A stretch of DNA of 44,522 nt. It comes from an uncultured Ignavibacteriota bacterium. Lineage in GTDB: Bacteria; Bacteroidota; Ignavibacteria; UBA10030; UBA8401. Under the pieces are notes generated by a model, which was not told where the DNA came from, ran no database searches, and saw only the letters and a list, made by a program, of their open reading frames with translations. Where the stretch lies: positions 1 to 44,522 of the forward strand of contig CAJBTU010000328.1 of the NCBI GenBank assembly GCA_903958625.1, read 5' to 3'. Within the stretch, counting starts at the first letter, position 1; each line of letters starts with the position of its first letter. A program made the position numbers and the translations under genes. This document shows, piece after piece, positions 34,061 through 41,427 of the stretch.

Positions 34061-34870
34061 TTATTCTGCCAGACCTTGGGGATGACACCGGTAACAGGCT
34101 TGACTTTGATAGCTGTAATTCCGGATACCACCGTGATGACTGTCCGTTGATGATTTGTTATGCTCATGACAATTGATGCACTCGAACAACTGATAATTCG
34201 ATTGTGTTGTATGACAATCCCCGCACGAATTCCACCTGCCCGGACGGTGTTTTGCACCGGTACCGATCGGAAAATTACTATGTGGAAACAATGCCGCCGG
34301 CTGCCACGTTAATGCACGGTGGCAGAATGCGCAATCGGTCGGGAACCTTGCCGTTTGATGATCCGGATTTCTTGTGGCAGCATATTCGGTTTGATGACAC
34401 GCGATACATTGCATTGGAGTTCCGCGAAAAATATTATTCATATGACACGATTTGCAGGCAACGGCTGCGTGAGCCCCGCGCGTAGGAAACTGAGTCATAT
34501 TATGGTCGAAATCAACCTGCCACGAAACGGCACTTTGCCGGTGACACTGACTGCATTCCGTACTGAATCCTGCCGTCCGGTGATTGATCGATATCGCCGC
34601 ATCATAATCGTTTTTATGACAGGAGATGCAGACCTTCGATAATCCAACAAACTTTAAGGTCGTGTGACAATTTCTGCAAGCGGTATTTCTATGCTGTCCT
34701 TCCAGAACATATCCGGCGGCAGCATGATTGAATTTCATCGGCAAAGAAAGTTCATTCCATCCTTCGGTCGAATGACAATCGCTGCAGATATAATTCAGCG
34801 GACCGTGCGGCGAATCCTGACCAAACAGTGCCGAGCTGACGGTGATCAGCAGAATGGAAATCACTCGCAT
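34061..34870 (-). CDS. Exported decaheme c-type cytochrome (two triheme modules)
   Basis: I count ten CxxCH motifs in 269 residues from ATG 34870, after a signal peptide ('RVISILLITVSSALFGQ'). The layout is one N-terminal heme ('SPHGPLNYICSDCH'), two ~73-residue three-heme modules and a C-terminal three-heme cap ('GAKHRPGRWNSCGDCH', 'FECINCHEH', 'CYRCHPQG'). It is the short counterpart of the neighbouring 37-heme protein, which has the same caps but eleven modules. The ATG lies 2 nt after that gene's stop; the ORF track's ATG 34900 is inside it. No lipobox is seen. It is probably periplasmic, or beyond if exported further. Confidence 0.93.
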   Translation of the reverse strand: MRVISILLITVSSALFGQDSPHGPLNYICSDCHSTEGWNELSLPMKFNHAAAGYVLEGQHRNTACRNCHTTLKFVGLSKVCISCHKNDYDAAISINHRTAGFSTECSQCHRQSAVSWQVDFDHNMTQFPTRGAHAAVACKSCHMNNIFRGTPMQCIACHQTEYAATRNPDHQTARFPTDCAFCHRALTWQPAALFPHSNFPIGTGAKHRPGRWNSCGDCHTTQSNYQLFECINCHEHNKSSTDSHHGGIRNYSYQSQACYRCHPQGLAE

Positions 34871-34872
34871 CA

Positions 34873-37671
34873 CTATAAGGTCCTGCCTGTCGGGTGACAT
34901 TTATAGCACGCGGCGCTTGAATACAAATACCCCGTGCGTCCTCGGTGTTCCGAATCCATGCTCGCTTTGTCGTGTTCGTGACAATTGATACATTCGAACA
35001 CTTTGGAATTCGTCGGATTTGTATGACAATCGCTGCACAAAGTCCACCGGCCCGGTCTGTGTTTTGCCGACGCATCGATCGGGAAAAACGGCGTATGATT
35101 GAATGTTGACGGTTTCCATAACGACGTCGTGTGACACGATTTGCAATCTGTCGGATACTTTGCCGCAGCATGGTTCGGATTGACCGCGGTATTATAGTCT
35201 TGAGTATGGCATGTATAACAATCCGTCGGCGTTCCTGCAAATTTTCCGCCGACATGACAATTTGCGCATGGTGCAGAAACGTGTGATCCCGTCAGCGGGA
35301 AGATGGTTTTATTATGATCAAACATCGCCGGACTCCAGCCATTCATCGAATGACAGCTGGTACAGTTATGGTCAAAATTACCCGTAACGTGATTGGGATC
35401 TGCCGCGCTGTTAAAATCGGACAAATGACAGGTATAACAGACCGTTGTTGTTCCTTTATACTGTCCGTTCTTGTGGCAATCTGAACATAACACCGCAGCG
35501 TGGGAACCCTGCAGCGGAAAGCTCGTATTCGCATGGTTGAATGTTGACGGTTTCCAAGCAATGTTCGAATGACACGTTAAACAATCGTGCGAAAATTGTG
35601 CTGTAACATGGTTTGGATTTGTTGTGCCGGTAAAATTGTTCATATGGCAGGAATAACAATCGGACGGTAATCCTTTGTAAACACCGCTCGAATGGCACGA
35701 CACACAAGACGCAGAAACGTGAGCGCCGATCAGCGGATAGTTTGTGCCGGCGTGGTTGAATGTCGACGGTTTCCAGGCAATGTTCGAATGACACGTTAAA
35801 CAATCGTGCGAGAATTGTGCCGACACGTGATTCGGATTTGTTGTGCCGGTAAAGTTGCTCATATGACAACTGAAACAATCGGATGGCAGTCCTTTATACA
35901 CCCCGTTTTTATGACAATCACTGCAAATAACAGCACCGTGTGCACCAACCAGCGGAAAGTTTGTTGCTGCGTGATTGAATGTTGAAGGTTTCCACGCCAT
36001 CGTATTATGACATGATAAACAGTCATGCGAAAATTGCGCTGCGGCATGATTTGGATTTACTGTTGTGATGAATGAATTTTGATGACAACTGTAACAATCG
36101 GACGGTAATCCCTTAAACACACCGTTCTTATGGCACGATTCGCACGCAATAGTTACGTGAGCTCCAACAAGCTGAAAATTGGTCTTTGCGTGACTGAATG
36201 TAGACGGTTTCCAAGCATTCATCGAATGACATGTTAAACAATCACGGCTGAATTGCGCGACGGCATGATTTGGGGCAACAGTTTTTGCAAAATCCTGCTG
36301 ATGGCATGAGTAACAGTCGCTCGGCAAACCGATGAATTTACCGGAGGTATGACACGAGGCGCAATTGGTAGCCGCGTGAGCACCAATAAGCGGAAAATTT
36401 GTCTTGGCATGATCGAATGTCGATGGTTTCCACCCGTTCATGGAATGGCATGAGACACAATCCTGACTAATGAGCGCCGTTTGATGATTCGGCGAAGTTG
36501 TCTTTTTATAATCAACCTGATGGCAGGTGAAGCATTCGGTATTTAATCCTTTATAAATACCGGCGGAATGACACGAAGCGCAATCGGTGTTTTTATGAAC
36601 ACCAAGGAGCGGATAATTCGTCTTCGCATGATCAAACGTGGAGGGTTTCCATGCGAGCAGATTGTGACAGGTAAGACAGTTACGATCGAACTGCGCTTTA
36701 AGATGGCTTGGTTGCTTAACATCATTGAAATCTTTTGTATGACAGGTAAAACAATCTTTCGTCAATCCTTTAAACTGTCCTGTGCTATGGCAGGAAGAAC
36801 ATTCCGTTGCCATGTGGGCGCCGGCCAGCGCAAAATCCGTTTTGCCGTGATCGAATGTCGAAGGTTTCCAGCCGTTGATGGTATGGCACGTCAGGCAGTC
36901 GCGGGAAAATTTTCCTGTGGAATGATTCGGCGCAGTTGTCTTTGCAAAATCCTTCTGATGACAGGAATAACAATCGGACGGAAGAACGGTGTATTTGCCG
37001 CCGGCATGACAACCGGAACAATCAACCGACCGGTGTGCGCCGGCCAGCGGGAAATTGGTCTTCGCATGATCGAATGTTGCCGGCTTCCATCCGTTCATTG
37101 TATGACACGTTAAGCACGAATGAGTAAAGCGGCCCTGCACGTGGTTTGGTGCAACGGCATTGGTAAAATCCTTTTGATGGCAGAAAAAACATTCGTGTGA
37201 AAGTCCGGTAAATTTATTGTTGGCATGACATGATGCGCAATCGACGCTTTGATGAGCGCCGATCAGCTGAAAATCAGTCTTGGAATGTTGGAAGATTGAC
37301 GGCTTCCATGCATTGAGCGTATGACAGGTAAGACATTCGCGGGAGAATTTCCCTAATTGATGATTTGGTGTAAACGCCCGGACAAAATCCTTTTGATGAC
37401 AGGAGAAGCACGCCGTCGGTGTTCCGGAAAATTTTTTTGCCGTATGGCACTGAATGCACGCAACATTGCTATGCTGACCGTCCAATGCAAAGCCGGTCAC
37501 CACGTGACTGAATTTCATCGGACGGGCCAATTCCTTCCACGAATCGGTCGTATGACAATCCGTACAGGCGATGGAAAGCGGCCCGTGAGGAGATTTCTGA
37601 GCGTTGCCGTACGAAAGAAATATTACATTCAAAGCCAGAATAATGATCGTATGGAAGGCGATCCTTTTCAT
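34873..37671 (-). CDS. Giant 37-heme c-type cytochrome with 11 tandem triheme modules
   Basis: From ATG 37671, which overlaps the upstream cytochrome stop as ATGA, the protein has 932 residues, a signal peptide ('FHTIIILALNVIFLSYGNAQ') and 37 CxxCH motifs: one N-terminal, eleven modules of three, and three in a C-terminal cap. A typical module has 'WKPSTFDHAKTNFPLIGAH', CASCH, 'GLPSDCYSCH', 'PNH', 'CLTCH'. Each carries three non-CxxCH histidines (FxH, GAH, PNH), enough for bis-His ligation of all its hemes. Module size (~73 aa, 3 hemes) equals triheme cytochrome c7, whose tandem forms in Geobacter act as heme wires; the comparison is by size and logic, not proven homology. Likely function: long-range electron transfer across the envelope. 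Confidence 0.95.
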   Translation of the reverse strand: MKRIAFHTIIILALNVIFLSYGNAQKSPHGPLSIACTDCHTTDSWKELARPMKFSHVVTGFALDGQHSNVACIQCHTAKKFSGTPTACFSCHQKDFVRAFTPNHQLGKFSRECLTCHTLNAWKPSIFQHSKTDFQLIGAHQSVDCASCHANNKFTGLSHECFFCHQKDFTNAVAPNHVQGRFTHSCLTCHTMNGWKPATFDHAKTNFPLAGAHRSVDCSGCHAGGKYTVLPSDCYSCHQKDFAKTTAPNHSTGKFSRDCLTCHTINGWKPSTFDHGKTDFALAGAHMATECSSCHSTGQFKGLTKDCFTCHTKDFNDVKQPSHLKAQFDRNCLTCHNLLAWKPSTFDHAKTNYPLLGVHKNTDCASCHSAGIYKGLNTECFTCHQVDYKKTTSPNHQTALISQDCVSCHSMNGWKPSTFDHAKTNFPLIGAHAATNCASCHTSGKFIGLPSDCYSCHQQDFAKTVAPNHAVAQFSRDCLTCHSMNAWKPSTFSHAKTNFQLVGAHVTIACESCHKNGVFKGLPSDCYSCHQNSFITTVNPNHAAAQFSHDCLSCHNTMAWKPSTFNHAATNFPLVGAHGAVICSDCHKNGVYKGLPSDCFSCHMSNFTGTTNPNHVSAQFSHDCLTCHSNIAWKPSTFNHAGTNYPLIGAHVSASCVSCHSSGVYKGLPSDCYSCHMNNFTGTTNPNHVTAQFSHDCLTCHSNIAWKPSTFNHANTSFPLQGSHAAVLCSDCHKNGQYKGTTTVCYTCHLSDFNSAADPNHVTGNFDHNCTSCHSMNGWSPAMFDHNKTIFPLTGSHVSAPCANCHVGGKFAGTPTDCYTCHTQDYNTAVNPNHAAAKYPTDCKSCHTTSLWKPSTFNHTPFFPIDASAKHRPGRWTLCSDCHTNPTNSKVFECINCHEHDKASMDSEHRGRTGYLYSSAACYKCHPTGRTL
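35115..37515 (-). repeat. Eleven tandem ~219-bp coding repeats
   Basis: The heme modules are also repeated at DNA level with a 219-bp period. The units starting near 35536 and 35755 are very similar, sharing for example GACACGTTAAACAATCGTGC at the same offset, which points to recent duplication. Edges are approximate. This is coding repeat structure, not CRISPR. Confidence 0.8.
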
Positions 37672-39308
37672 TGCTTGTCCGTATGACAGTCTGTGCATAA
37701 AAGCCCCAGTGGTTTATATTTGGTGATCTTCCGCCCATTGACGGTATATTGTGCATGACACTTCATGCATTGCACTCCGGCGTGCTTGCCCGTTAAAGCA
37801 AAACGGGCTTCGGTATCATGATTAAACGTTACCTTTTTCCAGGATACCGAGCTATGACATTTTTCACAATTCGTTACGGCATTCACGGCAAATTGACCAT
37901 CATGTTCATCGGTATGACATGAGGTACATTCTTTGCGAACAGCAGTGTATTTTACCGGCGTGCCGTCCGTTGTTTTTTTGTGGCATTGATCGCATCGAAC
38001 TTCAGCATGTTTACCCTGCAACGGAAAGGTTGTTTTGTCGTGAGAAAAAAGAAGTTTATCCCAGGCTGAAACTGTATGGCACGTTTCGCACCCTTTGGTC
38101 ATTATCTTTGCAAATTGGCCCTTGTGAATATCTTCATGGCAAGTGATGCATTCTATTGATCCATCCCAGTGGAATTTACGAGTGCTCTTTGCTTTCACTG
38201 CACCGCCGGTATGGCAGGCTACGCAGGGAATGGCCGTATGAGCGCCGGCCAGCGGAAACCGCGTAGTTTGGTGCTGCTGATAAGCGAAACGGACAATGGT
38301 AAATCCTTCTTCCGTATGGCACGATTCGCACTTTCCTTTATCAGCACGATATAAGAACTGCAGTGCATGAGCATCGGCATGGCAGTTCGCACACACCTGA
38401 AATTTTGTGATACGGTGACCAAGTTCTCCGCTAGCGTTCAAGCTTTTGGGATTATTGTTGTGACATTGTTCGCACTTCAACTGAGCATGCTTCCCTTTCA
38501 GCGGATATTGCGTGGACGCATGATCGAACTGTCCTTTTGAGATCTTATGAAAATCCTCCGTGGAGTGACATGCATTGCACTCCTGTTTGAACTTACCCTT
38601 ATGCGGATCGACGTGACAATTGCTGCACGAGGAGAATTCCATTTTTACAAATCGGACTGTCTTACCATCACCAAGCATTTTGTTGTGACACTTCATACAT
38701 TCCGTTTTTTTATGACTCCCCGTCAGCGGATAATTCGTCCGGTCATGGGAGAACTTGAGAACGGCCTTCCACTGGTCGATGGTATGACACGATGAACATT
38801 CCCGTCCGGCAAACTGACCTTTATGCTTATCCTCATGGCACGAAGAACAATTTGCCGACAATCCCATGAATGTTCTTTTCTTATACTCGTCCGCTAATTT
38901 CTGCACGTCCGGCGCCGCAATGCGCTCTTTGTTGTGACAATCCCTGCATTCAATTTTTTTATGCTTCCCTTCCAGAACAAATCCCACGGTGGAATGATCG
39001 AATGTTTTCGTATCGAACCGAATGATCTGAAAATTCCGTCCGTGATGTTCCTTGTGGCACTCTTCGCACAACTTTGCACCGATGGTCGCGTGAAATCCTT
39101 TTTTCTGTTTCATCCTTCCATTGATCTCTTTATGACAATCCAGGCATCGTTCGTTTGAAAGGGACTTCCCCACGGAATGGCATTTCGTGCAGTTCTCGAC
39201 TCCTTCCAGGTCCTTATGGGCATTCGTCAAATCACCGGGGGAAATTTGCGCAAACGCGTACGTTGACAAAAGGACGAACAAAGCGATATTGACGAAACAA
39301 CGGAGCAT
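37668..39308 (-). CDS. Exported 20-heme c-type cytochrome
   Basis: A 546-residue protein with a signal peptide ('VNIALFVLLSTYAFAQ') and, by my count, twenty CxxCH motifs. Its repeat differs from its neighbours: 'SCHEDKHKGQF', 'SCHTIDQW', 'FSHDRTNYPLTGSHKKTECMKCH', recurring four to five times with spacers, each time with FxHD and GKH/GSH histidines available as distal heme ligands. The N-terminal part ('CTKCHSVGKSLSNERCLDCH') is distinct. It starts on the last base of the TPR gene stop (TAATG) and ends overlapping the 37-heme gene. As the cytochrome gene nearest the membrane components, it is a candidate first acceptor from cytochrome b; that order is inference. Confidence 0.93.
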   Translation of the reverse strand: MLRCFVNIALFVLLSTYAFAQISPGDLTNAHKDLEGVENCTKCHSVGKSLSNERCLDCHKEINGRMKQKKGFHATIGAKLCEECHKEHHGRNFQIIRFDTKTFDHSTVGFVLEGKHKKIECRDCHNKERIAAPDVQKLADEYKKRTFMGLSANCSSCHEDKHKGQFAGRECSSCHTIDQWKAVLKFSHDRTNYPLTGSHKKTECMKCHNKMLGDGKTVRFVKMEFSSCSNCHVDPHKGKFKQECNACHSTEDFHKISKGQFDHASTQYPLKGKHAQLKCEQCHNNNPKSLNASGELGHRITKFQVCANCHADAHALQFLYRADKGKCESCHTEEGFTIVRFAYQQHQTTRFPLAGAHTAIPCVACHTGGAVKAKSTRKFHWDGSIECITCHEDIHKGQFAKIMTKGCETCHTVSAWDKLLFSHDKTTFPLQGKHAEVRCDQCHKKTTDGTPVKYTAVRKECTSCHTDEHDGQFAVNAVTNCEKCHSSVSWKKVTFNHDTEARFALTGKHAGVQCMKCHAQYTVNGRKITKYKPLGLLCTDCHTDKQ

Positions 39309-39907
39309 TATTCCATTTTCCCTAACTGTTTGAGTGCATCAACGGCATTCTTTGCTTCATGGCTTTCCGGTGCGACCAGTATCAGTTTTTTCCATGTCTG
39401 TTCGGCTTCTTTCCGTTTCCCCTGTCGGGCATAAATGGCTCCCTTATTATAGAGAGCGGTTGAATTCTTCGGGTCTTTGGTGAGCAGAACATTGGTGATT
39501 TTCATGGCTTCATCAATATTGCCTGTTTGAGCATAGCAAACGCTCAGATCTAAAAGAACTGATGAGTTCACCGGTTCCAACTTACGTGCCCGTTCAAAAT
39601 ATTGGATCGCCTCTTTGGGATTATGCCCATCCATCAACATGGAGGCAAGCATCGTGAGATGCGAAAGATTTTTAGGATCTTTATCGACCGATTTTTTCAA
39701 AGCGTCGAGCTGTTGTGAATACTCCTTGGCAACATTTCCTTTGCCCGGTGCCTGGGGCTGACCGGCAGGAAATTCTTTGTCCGTCTTTTCGGGCTGTTCG
39801 GAATTCTTCAGCATCCTTCCGCTGTCGCGTGTGAGAACAAAAACGATCGCGGCGATGAGGATAAAGGGAAAAATAAGTCTGCGGGACCAGATGATCAATG
39901 TTTTCAT
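39308..39907 (-). CDS. Membrane-anchored TPR protein
   Basis: From ATG 39907 the protein has 199 residues: one N-terminal membrane helix ('LIFPFILIAAIVFVLTRDSG'), a charged linker, and three tetratricopeptide repeats ('NPKEAIQYFERARKLEPVNS', 'NIDEAMKITNVLLTKDPKNS', 'KRKEAEQTWKKLILVAPESH'). The domain should face the periplasm. The ORF track's 254-residue version starts inside the upstream gene; ATG 39907 lies 1 nt after that gene's stop. TPR proteins of this type (as in CcmH/NrfG) help deliver apocytochromes for heme attachment, so an assembly role for the following cytochromes is a fair inference. Confidence 0.88.
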   Translation of the reverse strand: MKTLIIWSRRLIFPFILIAAIVFVLTRDSGRMLKNSEQPEKTDKEFPAGQPQAPGKGNVAKEYSQQLDALKKSVDKDPKNLSHLTMLASMLMDGHNPKEAIQYFERARKLEPVNSSVLLDLSVCYAQTGNIDEAMKITNVLLTKDPKNSTALYNKGAIYARQGKRKEAEQTWKKLILVAPESHEAKNAVDALKQLGKME

Positions 39908-39908
39908 A

Positions 39909-40787
39909 TCAGAATATCCAAGTATAGCCGAACGTGATAGCAACGCCCACATGCACCAGCAAGACAACAAACATGATAATGCTGAAGGGTAAGTGAATAA
40001 CATGCCAATAATGGAAAATCTCCTGAACTTTTTCCAGCACGGCAATGCGCTGCTGAAAAACAATATGGTCATTCACAATAGCAACGACCTTTTTCATTGA
40101 ATGCTTATCGACAGAATATTTATTCAGCGTATTTTTGATCAGCATAATTCTACGCTTTTGCGAAAGATCGCTGATCAAAAGATACCATAGAAGGGTGAAT
40201 AATCCTGCCTCATCGATATGCGCCATCGGTTTCCCCAATTCACGAAGAGCTTTCACCGCCTGCTCGTTCAGCGCATAGGTTGAATGAAGCGAATCAAGCA
40301 TCATCTTTCCTTTTTCTTCAAGTTCTTTCGCACTTAATTCATTTCCTTCGATATTCTTCGGTATATGCTGATACAAATACCGACCAAGCACACCGCTAAA
40401 CGCAACAGCGGACATGCTCCAGAAACTCACCGCCACCAATCCGCCGAACTTGAACGTGGTATGATATAACACCAACACCGGTCCGATCAGACAGAGAAAA
40501 ATATGGAACTCGAGAAAATATTTGATCTTTCCGATCTGCCTGAATGCACGGACTCTCTTTCGGCTGGAATACATGATCACACCGATCGTGACCATTGCGG
40601 TTCCGATGATACCATATCCGTGACTTTCTATACCGGAAGGTTTAAGATCGTTATACCGTTCATGAAACGGCCTTTCCTCCATCGGCAGGAAATAGTATTC
40701 TACATTTCTGGCAAGAACAGCTACCGCTATCAAAATCCCGAACAATATTAGAAAGGAAAGAAATAAGCGATGGGAAAGTTGATTCAT
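39909..40787 (-). CDS. Di-heme membrane cytochrome b (probable quinol oxidoreductase subunit)
   Basis: A 292-residue inner-membrane protein with about five helices (near 8-26, 57-74, 93-110, 116-135, 267-288). Histidines sit as two pairs spaced 14 residues: H95 and H109 in one helix, H265 and H279 around the last helix, the spacing used by di-heme cytochromes b to hold two stacked hemes. H259 and H262 lie just before the last helix. A ~100-residue charged loop (140-250) separates the helices. I infer quinol oxidation or reduction at the membrane as the entry point of the operon's electron path. It is the first gene; ATG 40787 is chosen over the upstream TTG of the ORF track. Confidence 0.82.
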   Translation of the reverse strand: MNQLSHRLFLSFLILFGILIAVAVLARNVEYYFLPMEERPFHERYNDLKPSGIESHGYGIIGTAMVTIGVIMYSSRKRVRAFRQIGKIKYFLEFHIFLCLIGPVLVLYHTTFKFGGLVAVSFWSMSAVAFSGVLGRYLYQHIPKNIEGNELSAKELEEKGKMMLDSLHSTYALNEQAVKALRELGKPMAHIDEAGLFTLLWYLLISDLSQKRRIMLIKNTLNKYSVDKHSMKKVVAIVNDHIVFQQRIAVLEKVQEIFHYWHVIHLPFSIIMFVVLLVHVGVAITFGYTWIF

Positions 40788-41360
40788 GATTGTTATAGGT
40801 GGTAAATCGGACAAATTGGTTTATTACTTACATGGTACTGAATTTCAACTGTTTTTGAAAGAATTGATATCACATACTTCATTGGTAACAAGAGTGTTTT
40901 GTCTTGTATTAACATTAATAATCGTTCTACCTGTAGGCACACAAAAGGAGAGGAATAATGATAGGCTGTTTCGATTTCACGCAAAAAACACAACTTGTTC
41001 CTTCGTTTGTCCATTGTTCATATTTTATAAAATCTCTTAACAACCTATACCAAATGCAATGCCACTTTTTAACGTGTAAATATTAGATAAATTGTAATGT
41101 TGATCTATCGGCTGTGTCTATATTTTAAAATGTGTCTATTTATTTTACATGCTCAACGGGGATTTATCTTTCTTAAGGGACAAATGAAATATGACATGAT
41201 TTGATGTAGATTTGCTATGGATTTCATCTTAGTCAATTGTTGCTGGATGGTTTTTTTCGAGATGGGATCAGCGGTGTTCAACCGTAAGACTGCAAGTTAA
41301 TGGTAATTAAAGAAGCGGAATTGAAACACAATTATTTATTTGTCGATATCGTAAAACAAA
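40788..41360. other. AT-rich intergenic region upstream of the cytochrome operon
   Basis: About 570 nt between the cytochrome b start and the terminator of the T9SS gene hold no convincing long gene. The part next to 40787 must contain the operon promoter. An 8-bp palindrome TGATATCA lies at 40865-40872, but no clean Fnr or Crp box is seen. Confidence 0.5.
40958..41086 (+). CDS. Possible 42-residue small ORF with strong Shine-Dalgarno
   Basis: ATG at 40958 is preceded by AAAGGAGAGG at ideal distance and opens a 42-codon frame rich in cysteine ('MIGCFDFTQKTQLVPSFVHC'), ending in TAG. It is divergent from the cytochrome operon. The ribosome site is the only support, and AT-rich DNA often contains such frames, so this is weak. 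Confidence 0.2.
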   Translation: MIGCFDFTQKTQLVPSFVHCSYFIKSLNNLYQMQCHFLTCKY

Positions 41361-41406
41361 AAAAGCCTGCTTTACAAGTCGTCTTCGACAAGTTAGGCAG
41401 GCTTTT
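41361..41406 (-). terminator. Terminator of the T9SS beta-helix gene
   Basis: AAAAGCCTGC and GCAGGCTTTT form inverted arms around a 26-nt loop, with extra As on the left that become a U run on the minus-strand transcript. It lies 22 nt after the gene's stop. Confidence 0.75.
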
Positions 41407-41427
41407 CCTTTACAGAATTATACGATA

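Noticed and set aside
35115-37515. Regular ~219-bp repeats looked at as a possible CRISPR or satellite array
   Set aside because: Units are coding, keep an open frame and encode CxxCH modules; there is no short repeat/spacer pattern.
40861-40880. TTGATATCACA near the cytochrome operon considered as an Fnr or Crp box
   Set aside because: The palindrome TGATATCA lacks the 4-nt (Fnr) or 6-nt (Crp) spacer, so it does not fit either consensus.
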